A stretch of DNA of 64,000 nucleotides, taken from positions 10,168,001-10,232,000 of the forward strand of contig OY821751.1 in the NCBI GenBank assembly GCA_963682055.1, written 5' to 3'. The notes under the pieces were generated by a model. The model was not told the origin of the DNA and ran no database searches. It saw only the letters and a program-made list of their open reading frames with translations. This document shows, piece after piece, positions 10,693 through 22,962 of this stretch. Made by a program: the position numbers and the translations under genes. The DNA is from Primula veris. Taxonomy: Eukaryota; Streptophyta; Magnoliopsida; Ericales; Primulaceae. Each line of letters opens with the position of its first letter. Position 1 is the first letter of the stretch.

Positions 10693-12859
10693 ACATCTTT
10701 TCACCACATCTTAACGTATGTAAATTAAAATTTTCTACTTTCTATTGAACATATATCAAATTCCCAGTTATTCTCCCATTATATTCTTAGTGTTGCATTT
10801 CTCTCTCTTGCGTTTCCTGAATTGCTAGGAGTTTTAATTTTCCAACAAAAATCTTATTAAAGTTGCCTTCTGCTGACATTCTGAAATACATATCCGCTTT
10901 TTTAATTGTTGTTAAACTATTAGGTTATAACTACAGTTGTAACCACAGTTGAAACCTAAGTATGTTAATGGACAAAACAGAATATTAAACGTACTTGTAA
11001 GAAAAATTCACACACACTTTTAACAACGGATTTCACCCAGTCTCTGTGCTACGTTTCTGGGACACTCACCCATATTAGTGATATTATAAACTCCTACAAT
11101 ACAAGACTCAAGACTTACGAACAAATCTCAAACTCTCTATAAATTTTTCTGCCTATCTTAGTACTGCTTCTACTATATAACTGTCACCCAAAATATCAAT
11201 GGCATCCCACTATTCTTTTTCTTGTATAAAAAGTTCTCCCGCGTATTCTCTCAAATATGAGTTCTTTATATTTTAGAACGCACATTTTACAAGCATAGCT
11301 ACGTTTATAAGTGTAAAAACAATCTTTTAAGATCTTCATTAATCTTTATTTTTCAATGATATCAATCTTTCCATAAATCACATGAGATAATGTAACATCT
11401 AGATTGATCTCAATCTGCAATGGTTAGAACGAAATAGTAGCTTTCTTGACAATAGGAGATATTGTTTCCTTCAAAATGATCAACACATGATAATATTTTT
11501 TTGACAAACAAATTATATTCAAAATAAAATATATCCATATATAATTTCAATCTATACGAAATATATGACAAGATTTCACAATCAATAAGATTGAAATTGT
11601 GATAAATACTTGCATAACAATAGGAGATTCGCATAATTAAAGGAACTGGATAATATGTTTAACAAGATTAAATTTCTTTAAAACTAATCTCCATATATCC
11701 ATAAAGAACATTGCATTCTTTATTACCAAAATATTCTCAACATATATAAATTTAATCTCTGCAAATATATGAGAATATTTTCTGCATACTTTAGTTAGAA
11801 TAATCAACTTGCAAAACAATTGATGCAGTAAGATAGAATCCTACGTATTGGCAGTTTAGAACTATGGTTGCAACTTAGGTTGCTATTTCATCTGTAACAT
11901 AACTATCTTAATTCTTAGCACTTAACTCAGATTAATTTGTTCTAATCAATTGACAATTGAGAGTTCATTAGGCCAAAAATATGGTCCTAACACATTTCCT
12001 ATAGATTCTTAAGTTGCATAATCGTCCAAACACGGTTCAAGTGAAACACTGAATCGAGTAGGTTGCACCAATAGATGCCTCTTCCGAGTCTCCCACATCC
12101 TAAATCTCAATTATGAATATATTGTTAAAAACTAGAAACACTTCAAATTTTGAAAAGATTAAAATTTCAAAGTCTCCCAAAACACCCAAATGCTTTTGAG
12201 TATCGGATGGGCAGGTAAAAATGTCTGCCTATGTAAAATTTCCACCGCCTAATTTAATTCTAATCTATTAGTTCATGACTCTTTATATTTTTCTTGGTTT
12301 TTAATTTCATTCAAGGTGATGACTCTTTTGAGGGGCAAATTTCACAGGTGAATTTGATGGAGAGGATCTTGTAGGGCCGACCGGATACGAGAACCTAACT
12401 TGATCGGCTTAAAAATGTGTTTATAAAAATAAAGCCTTTTTTTACCTACAAGAGCACTAGGCCCAATCTTAGTAATAAAATTTATATAATCGTAGCAAGT
12501 ACGAGTTCCCGAATGAGATTATGTAAAATAATAATAATATGTTTAAACACAAGTTTTTGAAGTTTTTTTATAACGATTAAACTCGCGCTATTTGTCGTTT
12601 AATCTAAACTACTATAAACTAGAACAAGAATAATGCATCACAAAGGGTAGTCAATCCTCAATTTTAGTTAATCTACGAATAAAATCTAATCTAGGCAATA
12701 AATAAAAATGCATGAATTAATATAAACAATAAATAAAAGACAAGGGCAAGAAGGATCTTACCAAGAAGGGCGGAGTTTAGAGAGAATAAATCACCATGAT
12801 CTCAGTAAAAGGGTAGAAGGAGATGCTCATTAGGGTGAGACATCGTAAGGGAAATAAAG
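10693..12859. other. Non-coding AT-rich stretch
   Basis: No ORF, RNA gene or element boundary that I can support. Short ORFs at 11410-11634 and 11637-11819 are low-complexity and AT-driven. Confidence 0.5.
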
Positions 12860-12999
12860 ATAAAAAATATAAGCCAATATAAATAAAGAGAGAAAAATTA
12901 TATTGAATGAATGTTTCTTCCTGACGCAGAGCCTAAAAATTTACATCAATTACACTTGTATAAAAAATATAAGCCAATATAAATAAAGAGAGAAAAATT
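12860..12999. repeat. Perfect 40-bp direct repeat, period 100
   Basis: The 40 bases at 12860-12899 (ATAAAAAATATAAGCC... ending GAGAGAAAAATT) recur without mismatch at 12960-12999. The spacer is not repeated. A recent local duplication or template switch is likely. Confidence 0.85.
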
Positions 13000-13022
13000 C
13001 GCGATCTAATTCCTAAAAAACC

Positions 13023-13106
13023 TCTGATTCGAATCAGAAGGCGTTGACCAATCATATTGCGCTAAATCATCAATTTATGGCGGCGGAGGGTGTCTGATTC
13101 GAATCA
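13023..13106. repeat. Two GATTCGAATC palindromes
   Basis: TCTGATTCGAATCAGA (13023-13038) is a perfect 16-bp palindrome. A second copy with a 12-bp perfect core, TGATTCGAATCA, lies at 13095-13106; both are followed by GGCG-type sequence. Nothing indicates what binds or uses them. Confidence 0.7.
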
Positions 13107-13139
13107 CATGGCGGGGACCTGAATTTTATTTCATTTTTG

Positions 13140-14310
13140 GCTTGATCTCTTCCTTGTTCCCCAATTCTTGCTAGTTTGACAGAATATAAGTTTAATATCT
13201 CTTATTTTAGATTCTTTTATCTTCTCCAACTTCTATGTTGAGTACTTTCGTCTCTAATTTTTAAATAAATGCACATAAAAAGGGCAATTTTCACTCGTAA
13301 TATATAAATGGCCTCAAAATAATTAAAAATAGTAAATTGATATAATAATGCATATTTACGCAATATAAAGTTGGATTTAACACTGTAATTAAGGCCATAA
13401 TATGACAGTTTCTAGCTCAAATCACAGTGACATTTGGAAGACTACGCACGATCGCGCATTGCTATGTACGAATGATGCATTTATTGTTGTTATTTCTATC
13501 TGTTAATTTCTATTACTTTACTCCGACACTATTTAGTATTTTTTTTTTGTCCCAGTTGAGTTCCAAGTTGTTTAAAGACATTCATTCCATTATTTATGCA
13601 TTAAGCAAAAATTATGAAGTACTAAATAATGTAATTCTCACCTTAGTTTCAAAGTTAACGAGATATTCTCTTAAATTTGGAAGATAACCAAGTTGTGAGA
13701 TTGGGTTGTGCAACAACCTATGAGGTGACTTTAATCCATCAATTTGTATCCAGATCATTCAACGACGAGCACATTTTTTTAAAACTTTATATGATTGATA
13801 CAGAATTATGCTCGCGAAGTTGGAACAAGAGAATTATCTGGGGAATTGTGAAATTGATGGGCATGAAGGGATGAAGGACGGAGGGGCATTGCTAGACGCA
13901 ACCTAGGGATGTTACGGCTGGGCTCATGAGAGGGGAAAAAGGCTTGAGGGTGAAGCAATGCCACGAATGGTTTTCTTCCATGCAAAAAGTACTCTCTCAT
14001 GTGTAAGACAAAGTGCTCAAAAAGCACATTTTGCAGTATGTGGTGGCGTACTTTCTTGGCAAGGATCCTCAATTCGGAAAAAAAATGGGGTATATTACAT
14101 AGCTGAAGTTAAAACCAAAGGGTACACTCCACAAATACATAACTGAAGTTGATATATTACAGTTGGGTATTGTAAAAGGGATACGAAAACCCGTGAGGAC
14201 GACTTTTGTTAACGGATTACAACGAAGATGTAACAACCTGGTTTTTATGTTTATGTTTATGCATATAAAATACATTTCCTTTTTAAAGAAATTGTACGTA
14301 TATGTTAATA
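13140..14310. other. Non-coding stretch
   Basis: Short ORFs on both strands without family resemblance. The ORF pair at 13806-14146 overlaps on opposite strands and neither shows a known domain. Confidence 0.5.
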
Positions 14311-14547
14311 CTCCATCCGTCCCAAAATATTGGCGTTCTATGCATATACGTGATATTTTAACCGTAAATATCTCATATTTAAATTATCAAAATGTAAAAT
14401 TTCAAAATTTGTTCATATAGTTTAACATTTAAACTATGTGATTAACTTTTTAAAAATTCTATTTCGACAACTTATATATGAGTTATTTTTCAGTCAAAAT
14501 TTCACATAATTTCGTATAACACTAACAATTTGGGACGGACGAAGCAG
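14311..14547. mobile_element. Stowaway-type MITE (237 bp)
   Basis: Begins CTCCATCCGTCCCAAAAT and ends with the inverted ATTTGGGACGGACGAAGCAG, flanked by TA on both sides (14309-14310 and 14548-14549). This is the terminal inverted repeat and TA target site of plant Tc1/mariner MITEs. It is non-coding and mobilised in trans. Confidence 0.85.
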
Positions 14548-14549
14548 TA

Positions 14550-15898
14550 CATATGCTCATTTGTAGTGCACAAGATAAATGTGAAGTGGGGCCCATTTTA
14601 AAATCTATTCTCCCACCCTTCATTTCCAAACCTGATAAGAATTGAGGATTAGCTCTCCAGATTCAAGGTGTAAAAATCTATCCTCTCAACCTTCACTTCC
14701 AAATCTATACTCCTGTATATATAACACCAAATTCAGTCACTACAAGCAATTTATGCAAGCACGTCGCCGAATGAATTTGGTTTAATCAGCAACTATATAT
14801 ATCGAGAAACTCAGTCATGTAAAAATGTATGCCTTCTGCTTACAATTGCTCCCTCCGCACTATAAAATTATAAAGTATAACTCATACTCTCTGATCGATG
14901 AGTTTACCTCATTTCGTGCCTGTTGAAATGAAGTATTGTTAGTAACAAACTGTATTATATATAGTAATGACAAAAGAAAATATCATAGGAGAATATCTTG
15001 AGATACATCGTTGGGGATTAGCTCTCCAAATTCAAGACGTTAACGGACACTCTTTCCGCTATCATGTTCTTCATCCGTTGTTAAGCTGCGCAAAGGTACC
15101 GTTTTGGTACTTAAAGAGGAGTATTTTTTGTGTTCATTATTTATAATAGAATTAATACTTGTAGTTGAGATTATAGAGTTGTACCTGGCTGTGCAATGAC
15201 TTCATCGAGGTACCGTGTAGATACGAAAAGTCTTATTTGCCCGTTTCGATGGCAGGAATATATTTCCTACTTATATTTTCTTGCATTTGCTTTATATTGT
15301 TTATAACAACATTAATTCTTGTGGTAGTGATTTTATATTAGAGGTTTGCAAGCTTTTCGTGGTACCGTTTCAGTACTTGAAAGGAGAGTTGAATGGTGAT
15401 ATTAGGCAGGAATCGGTTTCGTGTGTAGCTTATAGTTTTATCACTCATAGTAGTTGTCGTTTATGGTAGATTTTAGTTGATTAGCTTTGATGAGGTACAG
15501 TGTCCGGTCCTCAAAAGAAGCGTTGTATATAAATTTAGACACGAATCGGTTCCTTGCTTAGGGTCATTTTAAATGTGTTTTACTGTAGTAATTTAACTAT
15601 TTGTTGTGTTATTTATAGTAAATTATCAGAGTATATGAAAGTTGGTGCAAATGATGTGTATGATTGTGTTGTTGCGATTTCACTAGCTGTAACATTTGTT
15701 ACATGATGGTAGCTAATGCACACGATATGATATTTCAGTGGCTGTACATTATAAATTTCTAAGTGTTGTACCATATAACTCATGCATAAAGTAGAATAAT
15801 GAGGCTGGGTAATTGAGTAGCGGTTTTGTGTTGTCGTGAGTCTATTAACAAGCAGTGTTGTATTTGCATGAGTCATTGATTCGTTGGTAGAGTCATGC
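14550..15898. other. Non-coding flank of the LARD
   Basis: No gene. Spaced GGTACCGT-like motifs occur near 15096, 15210, 15360 and 15494. The last five bases, CATGC (15894-15898), are the left target-site duplication of the LARD; the interrupted sequence resumes at 24851. Confidence 0.6.
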
Positions 15899-17786
15899 TG
15901 TCACGACCCAAAATCCGTAAAACGAATATCGAGGCATGACCTTTTTTTAAAACAAAAGAAAGTAGAACCTGTTGGTACGAAATTAAAAAATTTAAAAGAA
16001 AACACTTACGAGCTAAAGGAACAATTAACGGATAAATAAAAAGTTTGTCAAACGCGGCTACAAGTAAGGATTTATAAAAGCTAAAAATAACGAACGAATG
16101 AATTTGCCCGTAGGCTACAACCTCAAAAACAATCTAAGTAAAAAGAAAGCAAAAGCCCAAACCCATGTGATGCCTTGCTAAAGCTCTTAACCATACGCCT
16201 CAACCTAAGTTGTACCTGAAATACAAAATTGTAACGGTGAGTCCCACGCACATAACTAGACGGGACGGCACCACAAATACCGTCACTCCATCCTATAAAT
16301 GCAAGAGCTCACAAATTCTACAACTACGATAATCGACGTATAAAGAGAAATATAATGACATTCTACAACTACGATAAATTAAATAAATTAAATAACATCA
16401 ACACACAACTATAGCATACATGGACCTCTCACGCCACCTACCCCAGTCCGTAAGGTAGGTCATTCCCTATCCCTTCGGCCGTCTTATGTCCCCGGAATTA
16501 GGGAGAGACATAGACCATTGCAACATAAAAGTAGATTTATAGTGCGCACTTGGACCTCTCACGCCACTCGTCCCAGTCCGTAAGACGAGTCATTCCCTAT
16601 CCCTTCGGCCGTCTTATGCCCCCGGAATTAGGGAGAGACATAGACCATTGCTAACATAAAAGTAAATATAGTGCACAATGGGACCTATAACGCCACTCGC
16701 CCCGGTCCGTAAGACGAGTCATTCCCTATCCCCTCGGCCGTCTTCTGTCCCCGGAATTAGGGAGAGACAGAGACCATTGCCACTACAGCTAAATCACAAG
16801 GCCTCGGCCAATAATATAAAATCATTCAAATAACACCATCTCATACGTATAAATATTAAGGCATCGGCCAATAATATTATACTATTCAACTAACATAACT
16901 CATACGTCACTTAACGTAATACAACATAAACCATAATCATAGATGCTAGATTCACAACTAGCCAATCACTTCAACGACATAAAAACCCATTCAGGAATTT
17001 TAACAAACACCTTGTATGCATAAACTACAATCCATCTATATTCAACAATAATTTACCCAATTCTATCAAAAAACATAATAACTCATAATCAACGCTTAAA
17101 ACATGCAAACCCATCCATAATCTCATTAATTCGAAATTAATTAGTCTCGAGTCTCAAATTCTACAATTCAATTAATGGAATTAAAAATACAACAACTAAA
17201 CCCCAATTATCAATTTAAGAACATAAATAATATAAAAGGCAAAAAACCCCAATTTATAATGAACGTAAAACCTAATCCTAACATACACCCTCGTCTAGTC
17301 GCTATGGATAACCCCCGTTACCTTAGAGCGTAGTGGATATGCTTCCGGTATGAACCCGCTAATGGTGGCTTCCTCTTCTTCTTCTTCTTCTCTTTTCTCT
17401 CTTTTTCTCTCTTTTTCTCTCTTTTCTCTCTTGGCTGATTTTTAGGTTTTAAAGCATTGAAAAGTGGGCTGATTTTAGGTTTAGAAAAAACTGTTTTTAC
17501 AAAGTTTGTGGAAGCGAACTATTTGGTCCCCAAAGTTCTAAAAGCTAACTTTTAATCCAAATTATTGTTTTACTACTCAAAAATAACAAATCTTTAGAAA
17601 CAAATCTATTGGGTCCTTTTTATTAGTAAAATTAGTAACAGGTTTTTAAAATAAAGTTTTTCGGAAGAGTTTCGGTTTTTGGCTAAAAATTAGTCGAGTG
17701 ACCGGTTTTTGGTAAAATTTGAATAAAACGTTTTTGGATAAATTAAATCATAAATAAAATTACTTATAAAAATTCGGGATGTTACA
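15899..17786 (-). repeat. LARD 3' LTR (1888 bp)
   Basis: In sense (minus) orientation it starts TGTAACATCCCG and ends GGGTCGTGACA. It carries three tandem ~130-bp units (16421-16790) and a CTT/CTCTTT pyrimidine tract (17370-17431). Confidence 0.95.
16421..16790. repeat. Three ~130-bp tandem units in the LARD LTR
   Basis: Units start at 16421, 16551 and about 16679. Each contains GGACCT..ACGCCAC, CAGTCCGTAAG, CCCTATCCC.TCGGCCGTCTT and an ATTAGGGAGAGACA segment. The same array is at 23485-23854 in the other LTR, so it existed when the element last transposed. In sense orientation it lies in the distal half of the LTR. Confidence 0.9.
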
Positions 17787-17804
17787 ACTAACCCTCCTTA
17801 AAAG
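17787..17804 (-). other. LARD polypurine tract
   Basis: In sense orientation CTTTTAAGGAGGGTTAGT lies immediately before the 3' LTR, the expected plus-strand priming site. Next to it is the inverted repeat AATTTCG-TCC-CGAAATT (17805-17821). Confidence 0.8.
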
Positions 17805-18128
17805 AATTTCGTCCCGAAATTTCCTCTCTAAACAACTATACCCAGAAATGATAAACGTACAATAAGACCATAAGAATTTAAACGCTCGTGTCATAATAAA
17901 AATAAAATAAAATACGCAGGGTTCACAACCCGTAACAACTCCACAATTCATAACTCAAGTACATGACCAACATGTAAGAATCTCAAATAAGGTAAACACT
18001 TATATATAATATTAAACAGGATAAAAGACAACTACTCAACAACTCCAAAACGTCCCCAAGACTCAAAGTACGGGTCTTTCTAGCAAACTAAACTCTAATA
18101 AAATAAACTCTCAACCCAGACTCGGGGG

Positions 18129-19851
18129 TGTCACACGGCTGAATAACACGTGTGGCGGCACGTGCTAAACAAATCCTAAATGAAATAATTATTAAACACT
18201 AGCTAAATAACTCATTAAATAAGCTCAAATTTCTAGCAAAAGCTTCATTAAATAGAATCTCGAAAATTACGTTCATTACAAGAAGTTAATCTCTTACAAC
18301 TAAAATAAAAATGTAATCGCAATAGTAATAATAAAATCTTTTTCTTTCTTTTTATGATAAAAGCAAAATGATAACATGTATATCTTAGAGTACCAAGCCC
18401 GATTGACTTCCTCAATCTCTTTACCGTCGATCTTTTTCTCAGGTGAATAAATCATACGTGCACTACGTAATTAAGGTCACCACAGCATGACGGCTGAGTC
18501 TATTCCTTAAAACGTTCCGGTTAACAAAACTATGTACAATCGCTAAGTTAACCGTTGAGAACTAAACTCTTTCGTTTAGTTGCCAACGTCACCCCATTTT
18601 CCTCTTCCCCTTATTCGGGATTCTCCGTTGGACTTATTCTCATGGTCCCAAATACAAATCATAAGCAAATCATAAAATAATAAATTTAGAAACCTTATAC
18701 AGATACATTGTATATAATTTTTATCTTTATAAGATATAAACTAGTTCTCTTTATACAGATCCATTGTATATAAATCACTTCTTCTTTTTCATTCTTTTCT
18801 TTCTTTTATTTACATTGTTTTCGTAACAATATAAAAACAATGTTTTCATATATAATTAGTACTTGAAAAATAATACCCATGAGCCTGTAAAATATTATCA
18901 AAAGTTGCAACGGAATATTTATAATAGCAAGACAAAACCCACTCACCTAATATTAATCCGAAAGAACAGAAACATTTCTACAACGAATAATCTAGTGCTT
19001 AGCTTTCCACTAAACCTTTTCCCTTGCTCAACATAAGACTTTAATTCTCTCATCTTTGTATACTTTCGTTACATACATATAATTTTAATACAGTAAAGGA
19101 GTATAGAATCTAATTAGGGAAATGCTACCTACCTTTCTTTCTTTATTTGCACTAGTGTATATATCTATATTAACAAGGAAGAATTCATTATAGGGGCGTG
19201 TATATGGCATGACAATTGGCTTAGCATTTATACTACAATTCTATACCAATTTATTACTTCCGTCTCAATTTCTCATGCAATTACCTCCTTAATAAATTAC
19301 TAGCAACAGAAACTCTTTGAATACATGTAACATTATTTCTCCTTAAATATTCCACGCATAGTAGTTATAGGAATAAATACAAACATCTCGTTATAGAAAC
19401 CTCAAGATAATATTTACTATTCTTAATTGACATTTACTCTTCAGACAAGGCATCGGTTTTATATATGAATACAATCAAATCATGTCATTAATCATCTTAG
19501 TGAGGCATTCAAAGACCTATAACTTACACCATTATTCCTAATCATACGTTTATACAATTCAATATTTCTAACCGAAGTAAATTACATAATTACTAGGCCC
19601 AATTCTTACCAGCTAATCCCTAAGAGTACTACCACGTATCAATCCATGGTAAATTATTTTACCAATTAAATACCTCTAAATCCTTTAAAACTCTATAGCT
19701 TTGATAACATGTAACCGTAAGGTCCTTAAATCACTTAAACAACTAAACATTAGTATTCTTACTTATGAAAACAAAATAGTCACATGAGTAATTATTTAGA
19801 AGAATAAATATTCAAAATAAAAAAATTTAAATTAAAATACGGGATTTTACA
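18129..19851 (-). repeat. Older LTR-like unit inside the LARD
   Basis: It begins TGTCACACGGC and ends GGGATTTTACA on the plus strand, the same end types as the LARD's own LTRs. Next to the right end (19852-19890) is a second polypurine-like block plus GTTTCGTCCCGAAAC, mirroring 17787-17825. This indicates a 3' LTR of a related element embedded in the interior, same orientation. No second copy is in the window, so it is a partial element or the source of the LARD interior. The boundaries are inferred from end motifs only. Confidence 0.5.
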
Positions 19852-22130
19852 CTCTCTACCACTTAAAGAAGTTTCGTCCCGAAACTTTATTTCTTTAATA
19901 AATTGAAAAAAAATAAAATTGTTTCCGAATAATATTATATATGCTTTCTTAGACGTGATTAAATCAGCTCACATAATTTCTTTAACCAACCGGTCTCCAA
20001 AACAGTTACTTGTGTGTGCATGTAGCATAAACTATATAAAACAAGTATAATAAAAGGTATCTTGGAAACTCATTTGAGATTAAAATTACTAATAATAATA
20101 TCATCATTATCCTTGTGAAACTTGAAAACTTATGCTGGAAAAATACCAACGTAAATTTCTAAGGTCAAACTTTTACCACTTCCGATCGTTTATTACCTCA
20201 TTAATTACCAAATTCTATAACTCCCATCTACATAATTCTTAGTCCAATTTCTGATTTTAGTCCTCATCAATGCTAATAACAAAGTGTACACCATGAAAGC
20301 AAAACACATGATGTATGCTAATCTTTTAATTGGTAAAAAAAAAATTGTTCCTACCATGTTTTTCCTTGAACTGATAATTAACCTCTGGGATGGTTTAAAT
20401 TCAAACAACTATTATTGATATTGATACCGTAAGATAACCAAACCCATTCCAAAACTTGTTTCCATATCGTTTTCCCAAACATTTATTACTTAAACATCTA
20501 TATCTATTTCATGTGCTTCCGCTGCACGCTCTGATAAAAAAAATAAAGAAAATAATGGTGCTAACCGGCCTAACATTTCATTTTATTTCTAATTTATCAA
20601 ACAATACAGTTTTAGCATCTAGACCACCACCCAAAAATAATACCAATCTCCCTTTATACCATGTTCTCTTAAACAAAACAATCTTTAATTAATAAGAAGC
20701 GCAAAACCTAATAATTTATATTTAGTCCCAAAATACCACCCCAAATTCACATGTAATACATGCTCTCAATCAAAGTGCAAGACCTGTTAAAACTTTGCAA
20801 CTAATCCGACCAAAGAGATTTACTTGAAATAACTAGGACAACTATAATGCTAGTTCACTTATTATTTCAACACTTTAAACACAAATTAAATCTCAAGTTT
20901 GGATACTAATTATAGCTTAAACATCTTTTACAGTGGTCAAACGAATTGAAAATAACCTAACGTATCATTTCATTGAAACTCTAAGCAAAAGTCGGCACCG
21001 AAAGGTAATCCATGGACAACATTAAATTAAAAAAATCAGAAGGAAACTACCATAATCGAGGTTCTCTTATAGCTGTCGAAAACTTCAACTAAAAAAAAAA
21101 ATCCATAAAATAAATAAATATATCCTATCATGCCCTTTTGTTTGTTAGTTACAATCTGCCGCAATAGTTAACTACATTTTTATTTATATATACCAAACCA
21201 GTGACTTCATTAACGTACAACCATTAATAGAGATAATAAGAAAATGTTTTAAAAACTTTGTCTCACCTATAATAGTTTACAAACTCAAGCATTTTAACTT
21301 GTACAGGGGCATGCTACACCAGATATATTTCGTAAGTTTTCAATAGTTAATCTTATAAAAAATAAAATCTATTAAAATTCCCTTATATCGACCTTGAATT
21401 TAGTACATATGAAATTAGTTGTGTGTAATTCCTCTTAAATATGGAAACCAAACCAACTCAACTAAATTAAGTCTTACATTATAGTATAGTCATACATTAT
21501 ACAGTATTAAACGAGATTCTTCATGTAGGGACAATTAACTTAGAACCTAAAATATCTAAGTCCCTGGTTATCATTCTATCGAGTGAAGGAAAATAGTTGC
21601 TAAATGTGAAACATATATATAAAACACTAGCTAATTACAATCTAACCAAGAAAAAATAATAATAATTTATATTCAATGTCTAAAAGAGTAGAATCATGTT
21701 GTAAGGAAGAAATAAATGCACAAACAACTTATAAAACTAATGAATTTAGGACACGACCTCGCAAAACGTAATTAAACATTCATGTTTTCCAACTAATAAA
21801 ATCTAACCAAATCTTTTTTTTTTCTCTCATTCTAATACATGTATTTTTATATAAATATATTTTTTATAACATATTATAATAATTTGCAAAGGCATCAAAT
21901 TCCGCTAATCATACAATACAACATTCCGCACATTACGCGATAATCACAAAACATGTAAAACATGATAAAAGATTGTTTTTCATGCTAATCTTTTATCAAG
22001 ATTTCTAAGGTTCAATAACGTAGAGTACTGAAATACGAAGCCAACGCTTCAAGCGGAATCAAATTCGGAGTAAAAACGAATGAGTTACGAGCGTTTGAAG
22101 TTTAGCAAAAAACCGCAAAATTTACAAGAA
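19852..22130. other. LARD interior, non-coding
   Basis: AT-rich, no domain recognised on either strand. Short ORFs such as 20205-20408 and 20456-20692 have no family resemblance. Confidence 0.7.
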
Positions 22131-22132
22131 AA

Positions 22133-22310
22133 CGACCAATCGTTTTTGACAAAACGACCGGTCGTTTTTGTCAAAATCTGACCCGAGAGGTCTGAAAAAG
22201 TCGACCGGTCGTTTTTGACAAAACGACCGATCGTTTTGGTCAAAATCTGATCAGAGAGGTCTGAAAAATTCGACCGATCGAAATAATACTAAAAAAAAAA
22301 CGACCAATCG
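22133..22310. repeat. 69-bp palindrome-bearing tandem repeat in LARD leader
   Basis: Units start at 22133, 22202 and 22271. Each begins with the decamer CGACC(A/G)(A/G)TCG, repeats it 22 bases later (22155, 22224), then runs through GTTTTTG.CAAAATCTGA and GAGAGGTCTGAAAAA. A sixth decamer is at 22301. CGACCGGTCG at 22155 and 22202 is a perfect palindrome. In sense orientation this lies about 640-830 nt after the primer site, that is, in the RNA leader. Confidence 0.9.
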
Positions 22311-22947
22311 TTTTTCTGCAGAAAATTAACGATACAAAAACGTAAAATTCCTCAACACTTATAAATTCCTTACATGGAACATATCATACAACCACATCAT
22401 TCTAGTCCACAATATTTCAACATCCATTCGCATAAAAAGTTCATTACCACACAAATTAATAATTTGAAAACACATTACACAAAACCATCAACTACACAAT
22501 TCTCGCACTCTAATACTTCGCTACTACTTGACATGCAAACTTATACCTCATACATACTATATCAATCTTCACACGCATACAAACAACACAAAAGTGGGAG
22601 GGATAACCCATCACGATACGTTATCCTAAAGCACCCGAGCGTCCTCGCATACTCTAGAATTCCACATCGCTAAGGTATTCCTTCACACATATAGACGAGA
22701 GGTTCACCCACTAGTTTGGCGAGCCGGGATCAACAAGCGTCCTCATTGTCCCCAACTTGCCTCACATGTGGATTTTCCTTTCATCAACTACTACTAAATT
22801 CTAGCTACATGTCTTAAGCTAAATGCAACCCCCCGTTTTAGAAAAAGTTTGAGTTTTTGAAAAAGCTTTGTGAAAAATAATACGATGGATTTTGGTCCAA
22901 TGGTTACCCATCTTCCCGTCGTCCCAAAGTATACAAGAACCTAGTTA

Positions 22948-22959
22948 GCTCTGATACCA
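22948..22959 (-). other. LARD primer-binding site (initiator tRNA-Met)
   Basis: The minus strand reads TGGTATCAGAGC, exactly the plant initiator-methionine tRNA primer site, three bases inside the 5' LTR (which ends at 22963). This fixes the element's orientation. Confidence 0.95.
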
Positions 22960-22962
22960 ACT

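Noticed and set aside
14845..14870. GCTCCCTCCGCACTATAAAA, resembling a Stowaway end
   Set aside because: No inverted partner terminus with TA within several hundred bases.
16421..16790. Regularly spaced repeats that might suggest a CRISPR-like array
   Set aside because: Units of ~130 bp repeat as wholes without unique spacers, and they recur in both LTRs of a eukaryotic retroelement.
22374..22673. 99-codon plus-strand ORF in the LARD
   Set aside because: Low complexity (His, Thr, Ser, Tyr-rich), antisense to the element, no Gag-like features.
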